Of a DNA stretch of 64,000 nucleotides, positions 54,405-63,840 are shown in pieces. Origin of the DNA: Lactococcus garvieae (GTDB lineage Bacteria > Bacillota > Bacilli > Lactobacillales > Streptococcaceae); contig NZ_CP065691.1 in the NCBI RefSeq assembly GCF_016027715.1, positions 372,001-436,000 of the forward strand. Reading direction: 5' to 3'. Positions within the stretch are counted from its first letter, which is position 1. Each line of letters begins with the position of its first letter. The notes under the pieces are model-generated. The model had not been told where the DNA came from, did no database searches, and saw only the letters and a program-made list of their open reading frames with translations. The position numbers and the translations under genes were made by a program.

Positions 54405-54476
54405 TATAATAAACTTATTCCAAATCATACTCTTTTTTGTAACTTCCAAAGCTTTCACTCCTGTGAAGGCTTTTTT
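54405..54476 (+). ncRNA. Candidate short RNA with terminator
   Basis: A TATAAT (54405-54410) is followed 38 bp later by a strong 11-bp hairpin (AAAGCTTTCAC, 54448-54458; GTGAAGGCTTT, 54463-54473) and T run. No plus-strand gene lies upstream for this terminator, so it may end an RNA of about 60 nt starting near 54417. The -35 is poor. Inference. Confidence 0.35.
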
Positions 54477-54542
54477 AATAAACCAAAAGTGATATAATGT
54501 AAGAATTAACCAAAAATAGAAAATGCTGCTAGAGGAGGGAAG

Positions 54543-55526
54543 ATGAATAATAAAGAAATGGTATATGTTGAGAGTGAATTTGCACCTTTAAAACGTGTTG
54601 TTTTAGCTCAATCAGAATTTATTTTGCCCAATGAAGAACATACCAATGATGACGGCTCGTTTTTAGAGGATGATGTATTGGACATGTTTAACAATCAAGA
54701 TACAAGCGGTAAAAATTATGCAGAAGTTTTCCCTGAGAGACAGAAACAATGGGAAGAAGAGCGTCGTAATCTTCAAGCCCTCTTGGAAAAATATGGTGTA
54801 GAGGTTTCACGACCTCGACTTTTGACGGACTATGAAAAAGAAAATGGCAAAATTTATGGTGCTTCAAACTTTTTTGTGCGTGATCCTTTCTTTACGATTG
54901 GTGATTCTCTTATTGAAGGATCTATGCGTTTCTTTCATCGTAGACATGAGGTTTTACCCGTAAGGGAATTACTCACCACACAAGGATATAATAGTGAGGC
55001 CTTGTATGTTTCTCTTCCTGTTGCAGATACTTCTTTAGGAGAAAATGATGAAAATGGACCTTTTCTTGAAGGTGGCGATATCTTAATTCTAAATAAAACT
55101 GTATTTGTTGGTAATTCAGGAAAAGCTAGTAATCACAATGGTTATTTGTGGCTTAAGGCTTATCTGGCACACTGGGATTACGAGGTTGTAGAGGTGAAGC
55201 TCCATCCAGATGTGCTCCACTTAGATTGTGCCCTTAGCTTGGTGAGAGAGGGCCTCATGATTGTCTGTGAGGAAGCCTTGCTCACTGGTTTACCAGAAGC
55301 TCTTAAAGCATGGGACAGGATAGATGTTCCTTTTGAAGATATTGCAAAACTAGCAATTAATGGACTGCCAATAAATGAGGAAGTTTATATCTTAGATAAA
55401 GAATTTAAGAGTATTGGAGGAGCGCTCGAGGCTAGAGGGATCAAAACAGAATATCTTGACTTCAAGATATCTCGAAGCTTGGGCGGTTCCTTCAGATGCA
55501 GTACCCAACCCTTACTTAGAAAATAA
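54543..55526 (+). CDS. Amidinotransferase-fold (guanidino-modifying) enzyme
   Basis: Member of the superfamily of arginine deiminase, dimethylarginine hydrolase and glycine amidinotransferase; exact substrate unknown. The 327 residues show PFLEGGDILILN (acidic substrate ligands), the catalytic histidine in VLHLDCALSLV and the nucleophile cysteine in the terminal SLGGSFRCSTQPLL. SNFFVRDPFFTIGDSLIEGS resembles amidinotransferases more than ADI. GGAGGGAAG precedes the ATG. It is alone, away from any arc genes, so arginine catabolism is not implied. Confidence 0.75.
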   Translation: MNNKEMVYVESEFAPLKRVVLAQSEFILPNEEHTNDDGSFLEDDVLDMFNNQDTSGKNYAEVFPERQKQWEEERRNLQALLEKYGVEVSRPRLLTDYEKENGKIYGASNFFVRDPFFTIGDSLIEGSMRFFHRRHEVLPVRELLTTQGYNSEALYVSLPVADTSLGENDENGPFLEGGDILILNKTVFVGNSGKASNHNGYLWLKAYLAHWDYEVVEVKLHPDVLHLDCALSLVREGLMIVCEEALLTGLPEALKAWDRIDVPFEDIAKLAINGLPINEEVYILDKEFKSIGGALEARGIKTEYLDFKISRSLGGSFRCSTQPLLRK

Positions 55527-55565
55527 CAATCCTTAAGTTTAAAACAGAAAGACAGCCTTAAGCTG

Positions 55566-55574
55566 TGATATAAT
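55566..55574 (+). promoter_or_regulatory. Extended -10 directly before the HAD gene
   Basis: TGATATAAT (hexamer 55569-55574) ends six bases before the ATG at 55581. No ribosome site lies between, so the mRNA should be leaderless. Confidence 0.7.
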
Positions 55575-55580
55575 TATCAA

Positions 55581-56180
55581 ATGAACTACGAAAACTACAT
55601 CTGGGATTTGGGTGGAACTTTACTGAACAATTATGAAAGTTCCAGCCATGCTTTTGCTGCCGCTCTTTGGCAAGAGGAAGAAAAGGTAGTCTTACACGAC
55701 GATGTTTATGCTGCACTTAAAGTGTCAACAGCACATGCGGTGGAACAATATGCTGGCCATATCCCCCAATTTTTGTCTACTTATAAAAAACTAGAAGCAG
55801 AGCTATTAGAAAAGCCGATACTCTTCGAGGGGGCTGAGCCCCTTTTAAAAAATATCAAGCATCAAGGGCGTAAAAACTTTATGATTTCTCATCGAGACAA
55901 GCAAGTGCTTGATATATTACGGACAGCACATATTGACCAGTATTTTACGGAAGTAGTCACAGCAGATAATGGATTTCCACGCAAGCCTGCTCCCGATTCA
56001 ATCAATTATCTATTACAAAAATATAACTTAAATCCCCAAAAAACAGTTATGATTGGTGACCGACCTTTAGATATTGAAGCGGGAAGAGCTGCTGGAGTCC
56101 ATACAATTTTCTTTGACAGCCATCAAGAATACCCGAACGCGACACAAAACATCAAAAAATTATCAGATCTTATGGAGTAA
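55581..56180 (+). CDS. HAD-like hydrolase with altered motif I
   Basis: Haloacid-dehalogenase-fold phosphatase-like protein of 199 residues. Motif I reads YIWDLGGTLL: the nucleophile Asp is present but the second Asp of DxD is Gly. Motif II FMISHRDKQ, motif III lysine in FPRKPAPDS and motif IV MIGDRPLDIEAG are intact. I recall the same DLGGT form in streptococcal relatives, so it may be a subfamily trait; activity as a classical phosphatase is doubtful. Followed after 11 bp by a membrane gene. Confidence 0.85.
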   Translation: MNYENYIWDLGGTLLNNYESSSHAFAAALWQEEEKVVLHDDVYAALKVSTAHAVEQYAGHIPQFLSTYKKLEAELLEKPILFEGAEPLLKNIKHQGRKNFMISHRDKQVLDILRTAHIDQYFTEVVTADNGFPRKPAPDSINYLLQKYNLNPQKTVMIGDRPLDIEAGRAAGVHTIFFDSHQEYPNATQNIKKLSDLME

Positions 56181-56191
56181 TTTGAACTATA

Positions 56192-56926
56192 ATGAATACC
56201 TTTCTTATTTCTAATGAAAAAGCAATAGGACCAGGATTTGGCCTATTTAGTGCCCATCATCTTTTTGCCTTGGCCGTGCTAGCTCTTATTAGCTTTGTAT
56301 TGATTCGTCTTTATGTCAGAGGAGATGAGAAGAAGCGAAAAGTACTCCGATTGTCTGTTGCTACCTTTACTGTGTTGCTTGAAATTATCAGAGACATTAT
56401 CTTAGTGGTGACAAACCAATTTGAATATGCTGACCTTCCCTTTCAACTCTGTGGTCTCGGAATTTTTATAGTTTTCTATGATGCGGTCCACTCAAATAAA
56501 AGCAGCAGAGAAGTATTGTACAGCTTAACTTTACCTGGGGCATTATTTGCACTTTTAACTCCAAACTGGGTAACGAATAGTTTTGTTAACGTTTTTGTTT
56601 GGCAAAGCTTCATGATTCATTGTCTACTAGTATCTTATGTCTTAATGCGATTAATCGCTGGTGATTTTATTCCAAACTGGCGAGAACTTTGGCGTTCAGC
56701 AGCCTTTCTACTGATTGTCGTACCGATCTCTGCCTTCCTTAACCAAATATGGAATCAAAACTTTTTCTTCTTGAGAACACCTGTTCCCGGAAGTCCCCTT
56801 GAACCATTGTATAATCTATTTGGATCTTACTACATTTTGGGTATGATTTTGATTGTGTTGATCTTTTGGACAATTATTTATCTGCCATGGGTGGGCCGTA
56901 AAACCCCGAGAATGCGAATGAATTGA
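56192..56926 (+). CDS. YwaF/TIGR02206 family membrane protein
   Basis: Integral membrane protein of 244 residues with about six to seven segments; function unknown. The block ADLPFQLCGLGIF, the early FGLFSAHHLFALAVLAL and the late PLYNLFGSYYILGMILIVL match the YwaF family. Weakly spaced GGAG lies upstream; probably cotranscribed with the HAD gene. Confidence 0.8.
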   Translation: MNTFLISNEKAIGPGFGLFSAHHLFALAVLALISFVLIRLYVRGDEKKRKVLRLSVATFTVLLEIIRDIILVVTNQFEYADLPFQLCGLGIFIVFYDAVHSNKSSREVLYSLTLPGALFALLTPNWVTNSFVNVFVWQSFMIHCLLVSYVLMRLIAGDFIPNWRELWRSAAFLLIVVPISAFLNQIWNQNFFFLRTPVPGSPLEPLYNLFGSYYILGMILIVLIFWTIIYLPWVGRKTPRMRMN

Positions 56927-57036
56927 GTGAAAATAACAGAAAACAAAAAGTAACTTATGGTTGCTTTTTTTACTTATTATCCTACAATTATATAAACTTT
57001 TATATATCTCACTATATAGTAAAAAAAGGTAGATTG

Positions 57037-57045
57037 TGCTATAAT
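57037..57045 (+). promoter_or_regulatory. Extended -10 promoter of gyrB
   Basis: TGCTATAAT (hexamer 57040-57045), about 33 bp before the TTG start. Confidence 0.7.
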
Positions 57046-57054
57046 TATAAGTAA

Positions 57055-59037
<1,983 letters not shown>

Positions 59038-59043
59038 TAAAAT

Positions 59044-59072
59044 AAAACCCTTGTGTTTGCAAGGGTTTTGTT
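59044..59072 (+). terminator. Terminator of gyrB
   Basis: AAAACCCTTG (59044-59053) and CAAGGGTTTT (59060-59069) form a 10-bp perfect stem with a 6-nt loop. Confidence 0.9.
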
Positions 59073-59111
59073 GTGTCTTTTTTCTTATGTTAGAGAAAAG
59101 GGGGCAAGGAA

Positions 59112-59395
59112 TCAAATATTATTAAGAACTTCAATAACTTCTGCATGAGTTTTTTTCGTGACATGATTGTAAATCTTGAATATTGTATTAGTATTAGAAT
59201 GTCCTACACGTTCCATTATAGATTTCAGAGGGGGAGATTTAACTCTCCAAGAAGTGTAACGTGAGAGTGACGAAATATAGGGCTAGAGAGTGACTTATTT
59301 ATATTATTTTTTTTTCTGCCTTTTTGAGTATACGATTAAAAGATTGAATCCCTAACGGTAGCTTTCAGAAGATGAACTTGGTTGGGAGTAGCAAC
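59112..59395 (-). pseudogene. Tyrosine recombinase (integrase) C-terminal remnant
   Basis: On the minus strand the pieces GIQSFNRILKKAEKK, SSPIFRHSHVTLLGELNLPL and KSIMERVGHSNTNTIFKIY follow one another in different frames and together make the C-terminal half of a phage-type integrase, with the RHxH box at 59272-59261, the GHS box and the nucleophile tyrosine. Frame changes occur near the A9 run at 59307-59315 and the G5 run at 59230-59234, and a TGA interrupts the frame at 59365-59367. The N-terminal half is missing. It cannot be active. Confidence 0.85.
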
Positions 59396-59484
59396 AGAGC
59401 TTTGCGCAGACCGCTCTACTATACTTTAGAAGGATAGATGAATTGAAAGAAAGGATTTTTCCCTATATTATTTGGTAAACTATG

Positions 59485-59518
59485 AAACCCTCGTATTTTA
59501 ATAATAGAGGGTTTTATA
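59485..59518. terminator. Terminator after the surface-protein remnant
   Basis: AAACCCTC (59485-59492) and GAGGGTTT (59507-59514) around a 14-nt A/T loop, just beyond the minus-strand stop at 59521. Confidence 0.7.
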
Positions 59519-59520
59519 TA

Positions 59521-60440
59521 TTATCTCTTAATCTTCCATAAACCAATAAACAATATAATAAGGCCTGAAATACTTAAAAGTGGAGCATCTGCTTCCCCAG
59601 TTTCTGGAAGCTTTTCGGTTGTACTAGTTTCATCTTCCTATAGGTGTAGTTAGTAAGTTATTAGTAGGTATATTTTTTGTTTCATCTGAAAGAGGAGATT
59701 TTTTTGAATTGTTGTTTAATTCTATCGGAGTATTAGCATCCTCATTTTTTCATTAGGAACTGAAGGGGGGAGGACCGGATTTGGTTTTTGTTATGGCTTC
59801 ACCTCAACTTCAGGAGCTGGAGTATTATCTGGTTCTTGAACTGGTGTTTCCACTTTGTCTTCGTTCCCATTATCTGGGTTAGGAAGAGGAGCTGGTTCTT
59901 CATCCGGAGTTTCTGGCGTATCTTCATTACCTGGGGCATCGATTGGATCTTCAGGAGTTATTAATGCAAGTAGAACGTGAAGAGTGGCCTTTGCAATATA
60001 TGGGGTATTACTCACTGTGCCATCAGGAAAAAGTGTAGTTAATAAAAATGTAATCTCATAACTACCTTCTTGGATTATATCAAAGGAACCATCAGTAATA
60101 AGAGTATAATCTACCCCTTCTATTGCAGTAGGGTTAGGTATAAATCCAGGATTATTAGGATCAAAATTTGGATTACTAGGATCTACATTGAAACAACTAC
60201 ATCAATAATCATGTCATAGGGGGTAAAGGCTTCACCAATATTAATCTCTATATCTTTGACATAAATACTGAGTGGAACTCTTACTTGACCACCACCGCCA
60301 AAATCAATTTTTGTATCTTTGTCATCTAAAGTAACTGCATCAGCAGATACAGTATTAAGTTGTATAATAAGTGAAGTTGTAATTAATCCTAAAATTAGAA
60401 AATCAGATATTTCCATACGCTTTCTTACAGTTGTTTTCAT
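59521..60440 (-). pseudogene. LPxTG cell-wall surface protein, decayed
   Basis: Starts at 60440 with AAGGAG upstream and a signal peptide (FLILGLITTSLIIQL ... VSA). The first frame ends with TAG at 60185-60183. The sequence goes on one frame over with VDPSNPNFDPNNPGF and a Pro/Glu-rich stretch (PEDPIDAPGNEDTPETPDEE) to a TAA at 59793-59791. Further frame changes near 59740 and 59638 lead to EKLPETGEADAP (LPETG at 59610-59596), a hydrophobic segment and the tail KIKR. So the whole sorting architecture is present but split by at least three frame changes and a stop. Confidence 0.85.
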
Positions 60441-60688
60441 AAATTTCTCCTTGTTTATAAATGAGAAAAATAATGTCTTTACATAAAGTACTCATTTACC
60501 CTCATAGTTTATCATGGAAACGGTTTTTTCCCAAAATAAATTTCAGTTAAAATGTTTGTACGACTTACAATTTTTTTAATTTTTAGCTTAGATTTTGATG
60601 CGATAATGGTAATATGGACAACTCGGTAAAACACAAATAACATGTTCCGCCGAATAAAAAGTACTGAAATTGTTTCATAAATATTAAG
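60441..60688. other. Intergenic region upstream of the surface-protein remnant
   Basis: A/T-rich; carries the promoter region of the minus-strand remnant. No frame with a ribosome site. A 62-codon minus-strand frame (60512-60700) begins with TTG and has no ribosome site, so I do not call it. Confidence 0.4.
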
Positions 60689-60718
60689 AAGTTTAATCAA
60701 ATTGATTAAGCTTTTTTT
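60689..60718 (+). terminator. Orphan terminator-like hairpin
   Basis: AAGTTTAATC and GATTAAGCTT form a 10-bp stem with one G-U pair, a 5-nt loop and seven T residues. No plus-strand gene precedes it, so it probably belonged to a lost gene or isolates the lysin unit. Confidence 0.65.
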
Positions 60719-60789
60719 ATGCCTAAACCAATTAAAAATTGGAGGGTATAATGAAATTATGATAATAAACGAATATCTATCTATTATCT

Positions 60790-60851
60790 AATGACTTCAA
60801 AATTGGTAAGATGATAAAAAGTCGTTGGTTCGATTCCAACTTGAAGTCATT
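60790..60851 (+). ncRNA. Truncated tRNA-like element upstream of lysin gene
   Basis: A perfect T-arm, GTTGG-TTCGATT-CCAAC (60824-60840), is followed without gap by TTGAAGTCATT (60841-60851), which pairs over 11 bp with AATGACTTCAA (60790-60800). That is the coaxial acceptor-plus-T-arm half of a tRNA. Only 23 nt lie between the 5' acceptor strand and the T-arm, with a TTGGTAAGA piece like a D-loop, so the anticodon arm is missing and it cannot decode. No CCA is encoded. A phage-derived tRNA remnant or a tRNA-mimicking leader. Confidence 0.55.
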
Positions 60852-60956
60852 CCTAATGGAATCACAGCTGTATATTTATTTAGGAAATGTAAGTGTGCTG
60901 ACGAGAACACTTGCGAGTATAAGGAAACATAAATAACCTATGAGAAAGAAGGAGAT

Positions 60957-62228
60957 ATGACAACAGAAGTTGAAAAAATTTATGATCCCTTAGTAGGACA
61001 CACGGTTGGTAGTGGAGAATGTGGTGCATTGACTAGTGACTACATGCTTCGTATGACTGGCGGTAAATACCAATGGGCAGGGGAGTCAGGAGGAGGGGAG
61101 TTGCCACCTGGGACAGTTGCTGATACTGCATGGAACGTATACACGACGACAAATTGGGGTGCGATAGGTTTTGAAAAAATTGACAACCCTTCGTTTTCTC
61201 AAGTGATGGAAGGAGATATATTCTTCCTTTCTCCCGCCACAACAGGGAAATCAACAGGTCATACGGGTATTGTAGCTAATACTTACAACAATAATATTAC
61301 AACATTTGAACAAAACTATGCAGACATAAAAGTAGTTCAAAAAATGCCAGGTCAAAATTCATGGTCTGTCTATAGTGGATTTGATGGTATTGTTCGTAAA
61401 AAAGGCAATTCATCAGGAGGAACTGATGACCTAAATGCCTTTCTAACTTCCAAAGTCAATGCTAATTTTGGATTAAGTATAGATCAAGTTGTAAATTTTA
61501 TCTATAATGATCCGCGTACTAATCGCTTCGGAGTTTGGTGCGGCAATGATAAAGGAAAAATTAAAGCAGTTTTAAATACTGTTTCTTCCGCGGGGATGAG
61601 TTATGCCTGGTTTGCGGCTTATGAAATTCAGGAAGGGTATAATTCTAGCTGGGGATGGTTAAACCACACAGTTGTAAGAGGAGACTATCTCACAGATGCT
61701 TCATTAACAGCAAAAGATATTATAAATAGCTGTAATAATAAATCACATGGTATTGCTTGGGATGATCCTGGCGGAGGAACAGTAGGAATGGTTCCGCAAA
61801 GTGTGAGAAACAAGGGACAATCTGATTTTAACAGTTGGCCTTTGGGTACTATTGGAGTAGGATATGCTCAATCCACGGCAGCAGCAGCGTGGGCAATTTG
61901 GTATCCTGCTGGCTTATCTGGAAGTGTAAATGGAGTCCAGGATTATGGAAATCCGATACAAGGATGTATCGACGTAATTAAACAAATGGGGGGGGAATTA
62001 TCCTCAACTAAACCAACACCAAATAAAGGAGAAATTGAAATGTATTTAATTATGACAATTGACACAAAAAACTGGTACGTATCAAATGGCGTACAATGTA
62101 AATGGATTAGAAGCCAACGTTTTCTTAAAAACTACCAAAATGATTTTTGTAAGTTTAATCTTCCAGTAGATCAGATGTACAGCACCGAGCTGTATGCGGA
62201 GTTTCCTCAAGATAAAATCATTAAATAA
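60957..62228 (+). CDS. Phage-type CHAP endolysin with second catalytic-like domain
   Basis: Peptidoglycan hydrolase of 423 residues without signal peptide. Residues 1-150 form a CHAP domain: nucleophile C22 in GECGALTSDYM, histidine H102 in TGHTGIVANTY and TTFEQNY. Residues 158-345 form a second, lysozyme-like domain (IDQVVNFIYNDPRTNRFG, AAYEIQEGYNSSWGW, with glutamates 223 and 226), probably a glucosaminidase. After a TKPTPNKGEIE linker, the last 65 residues (WYVSNGVQCKWIRSQRFLKN) are an unrecognised domain in the place of an SH3b. AAGGAG lies before the ATG. No holin nearby. Confidence 0.8.
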   Translation: MTTEVEKIYDPLVGHTVGSGECGALTSDYMLRMTGGKYQWAGESGGGELPPGTVADTAWNVYTTTNWGAIGFEKIDNPSFSQVMEGDIFFLSPATTGKSTGHTGIVANTYNNNITTFEQNYADIKVVQKMPGQNSWSVYSGFDGIVRKKGNSSGGTDDLNAFLTSKVNANFGLSIDQVVNFIYNDPRTNRFGVWCGNDKGKIKAVLNTVSSAGMSYAWFAAYEIQEGYNSSWGWLNHTVVRGDYLTDASLTAKDIINSCNNKSHGIAWDDPGGGTVGMVPQSVRNKGQSDFNSWPLGTIGVGYAQSTAAAAWAIWYPAGLSGSVNGVQDYGNPIQGCIDVIKQMGGELSSTKPTPNKGEIEMYLIMTIDTKNWYVSNGVQCKWIRSQRFLKNYQNDFCKFNLPVDQMYSTELYAEFPQDKIIK

Positions 62229-62236
62229 ATAATAAG

Positions 62237-62283
62237 TAACTAAAGCTGGTCTCGTAGTCAAGGTTCGATTCCTTGATTAGTTA
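62237..62283 (+). ncRNA. Truncated tRNA-like element downstream of lysin gene
   Basis: Starts nine bases after the lysin stop. TAACTAA (62237-62243) pairs with TTAGTTA (62277-62283), and TCAAGG-TTCGATT-CCTTGA (62258-62276) forms a T-arm directly against it. Only AGCTGGTCTCGTAG lies between; AGCTGGT resembles a D-arm start. As in the upstream element, D-arm and anticodon arm are largely gone and no CCA follows. The T-loop TTCGATT is the same in both. Confidence 0.55.
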
Positions 62284-62314
62284 TATCAGGTACTTACAGG
62301 GAGTACTTAATGCT

Positions 62315-62344
62315 AAAAAGTTGTCATAAAAGACGGCTTTTTTT
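62315..62344 (+). terminator. Terminator of the lysin gene
   Basis: AAAAAGTTGTC pairs with GACGGCTTTTT (two G-U pairs) around a 6-nt loop; T run follows. Confidence 0.75.
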
Positions 62345-62346
62345 GT

Positions 62347-62688
62347 ACCTATGAGCAAAACTATGACAGCTCAGTTCAAACAGCCAGTGCCAAAGGTGTA
62401 GAATGCCGCACTCGTGCTTATCTGACACCTTATGCAATCTTACGTATTCCTGATGCCAGCACATCGTCTCCCAGTGGAGAAGATGCAGGCACTTATAAAG
62501 TTACTGCATCGGCACTTAATGTACGTGATTATCCATCAACCAAGACGGGTAAAGTGGTTGCTTCTTACAGCCTGGGGCAAAGCGTAATTATTTAAGAGGT
62601 ATTTGCAAATGAAGGAAGAAGCTGGGGAACATATAAATCTTACAGTAGTGACAAACGCTACATCAGTATGGATTATTTGAAGAAATAA
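62347..62688 (+). pseudogene. Second lysin remnant: CHAP end plus SH3b domain
   Basis: The open frame from 62347 reads TYEQNYDSSVQTASAKGV, matching the end of a CHAP domain, then a linker and an SH3b domain (YKVTASALNVRDYPSTKTGK ... YSLGQSVII). A TAA at 62593-62595 interrupts it, and the same frame continues EVFANEGRSWGTYKSY ... DYLKK to the stop at 62686. No start codon or ribosome site remains. It is the 3' end of another phage lysin, whose SH3b domain is what the intact lysin lacks. Confidence 0.85.
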
Positions 62689-62692
62689 AAGT

Positions 62693-62729
62693 AAAACACT
62701 TCTAATCAATATGGTGAGGGGTGTTTTTT
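62693..62729 (+). terminator. Terminator of the lysin remnant
   Basis: AAAACACTTC (62693-62702) pairs with GGGGTGTTTT (62718-62727, two G-U pairs), then T residues. Confidence 0.7.
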
Positions 62730-62914
62730 ATTCTATCAATTAAACCTAAACGTCCGTAAATATTGCATAAAAGGCTCTGTTTATCTAATTATTCGTCCAG
62801 CGTTTCTTACACAGCAATTTTCTAAACTAAAATCAAAGAGTTATCGGTGGTCATGGCTTCACTATTGTTATCTTTTTTTTCGTAAAAAGGTAATCATTTA
62901 ACATCATAGCCCTT
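62730..62914. other. Intergenic stretch without a recognisable gene
   Basis: No frame with a ribosome site on either strand and no clear promoter. It may be the remains of further phage or island genes. Confidence 0.4.
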
Positions 62915-62936
62915 AGGCAACTGTTTTGCCTTTTTC
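62915..62936 (+). terminator. Small orphan terminator
   Basis: AGGCAA and TTGCCT around a 5-nt loop, followed by T residues; no gene directly upstream. Confidence 0.5.
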
Positions 62937-62985
62937 TTTAAAAAATGTCAAGTAGAAAAGTCTTTACTTTTATAGGAATTTTCTA

Positions 62986-63097
62986 GTTAACAAAAGTTAA
63001 CAAGAGGTCTAGCGACCTATGCTATATTTAATGTGGCAAAAATATTTCAGATCACATTTATCTATCTAGCCACACCTTGCCAGTGTGGTATTTTTTT
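62986..63097 (+). ncRNA. Candidate small RNA with promoter and terminator
   Basis: Two copies of AGTTAACAA lie at about 62985-63003. The hairpin GGTC-TAGC-GACC (63007-63018) precedes an extended -10 TGCTATATT (63020-63028). A transcript starting near 63035 would end at the terminator CCACAC-CTTGCCA-GTGTGG plus seven T (63070-63097), about 60 nt long. No open frame of note lies inside. The compact promoter-terminator unit in a mobile-element remnant could be an antisense or plasmid/phage-type control RNA. Confidence 0.4.
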
Positions 63098-63179
63098 GTT
63101 ATTAAAAAATTTGAATGTGAGGAACAATTACCAGTTTCAATTTATTTGATTTTGTAATAAAATAAGAGGGGAGTAATTT

Positions 63180-63701
63180 ATGAAAAAAATAACACTATTA
63201 TCAATAATGGCTTTAGCTTTATTTTCACTTGTAGCTTGTTCGTCAAACAAACAAGAAAATGAGTTAAAGTCTGGATCAAAAACTTCGGAAGCAAGTAAAG
63301 AAGTAAATTCTAATAAAGTTACTTCATCGGAGCTTAGTAAAGAAAGTAGCACTCCTGAAGCAAAATCCTCATCCTCTAGTAGTACTATTATAAATGATAA
63401 TAGTTTAAAAGAAGATGAATCAAATAAACAAAACTCTAGTAACAGTGAGCAGAAGTCAACCACAGAAGATACACCAAGCAAAGAAAAAGTAAATAAACTA
63501 AAGCATTATAAAACATTAATTCGGAATGCTAAAGAAAAACAGAAGGCTTATATAAATTCTATTAATGATCCTAAGATAAAACAGTCTGTACAAACGGCTG
63601 ATAGTGCAGCAGTAGGAGAAGCAACTCGTTTACAAATTGAAAACCCTAAGGAAACGGAGATTATTGAAAAGGCTTTAAAAATAGTTATAGCAGAGGGGTA
63701 A
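63180..63701 (+). CDS. Serine-rich lipoprotein
   Basis: Not recognised. The 173 residues start with a lipoprotein signal (ITLLSIMALALFSLVAC-SSN), so the protein is anchored to the outer face of the membrane. Residues 25-105 are low-complexity Ser/Lys/Glu (for example SSELSKESSTPEAKSSSSSS), a flexible spacer. The last 65 residues, from KLKHYKTLIRNAKEKQKAYI, look helical. Strong ribosome site GAGGGGAG. Composition is more A-rich than the core genes, in keeping with the accessory region around it. Confidence 0.75.
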   Translation: MKKITLLSIMALALFSLVACSSNKQENELKSGSKTSEASKEVNSNKVTSSELSKESSTPEAKSSSSSSTIINDNSLKEDESNKQNSSNSEQKSTTEDTPSKEKVNKLKHYKTLIRNAKEKQKAYINSINDPKIKQSVQTADSAAVGEATRLQIENPKETEIIEKALKIVIAEG

Positions 63702-63705
63702 ACTT

Positions 63706-63719
63706 CCAAAAATTTTTGG
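63706..63719. repeat. Perfect 14-bp palindrome after the lipoprotein gene
   Basis: CCAAAAATTTTTGG, four bases after the stop codon. It could be a weak terminator or a binding site. Confidence 0.4.
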
Positions 63720-63809
63720 GGCTGATGTAGTAGTGGTTTTGTTTTAACTGTTGTGTTATATCAACTAGATAGAATAGTACTATGCTACAATAAAATCTAT
63801 TTTTATAGG

Positions 63810-63838
63810 AAAATCCCCTCTTCGATGGGGATTTTTAT
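63810..63838 (+). terminator. Terminator
   Basis: AAAATCCCC (63810-63818) and GGGGATTTT (63827-63835) with an 8-nt loop and T run, about 110 bp after the lipoprotein stop. An extended -10-like TGCTACAAT at 63783-63791 lies just before it. Confidence 0.8.
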
Positions 63839-63840
63839 TT

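Noticed and set aside
60512-60700. 62-codon minus-strand frame between the surface-protein remnant and the lysin unit
   Set aside because: TTG start, no ribosome site, no recognisable domain, and it overlaps an orphan terminator hairpin.
60790-60851. Functional tRNA gene
   Set aside because: Acceptor and T-arm are ideal, but only 23 nt remain for D-arm and anticodon arm, so it cannot decode.
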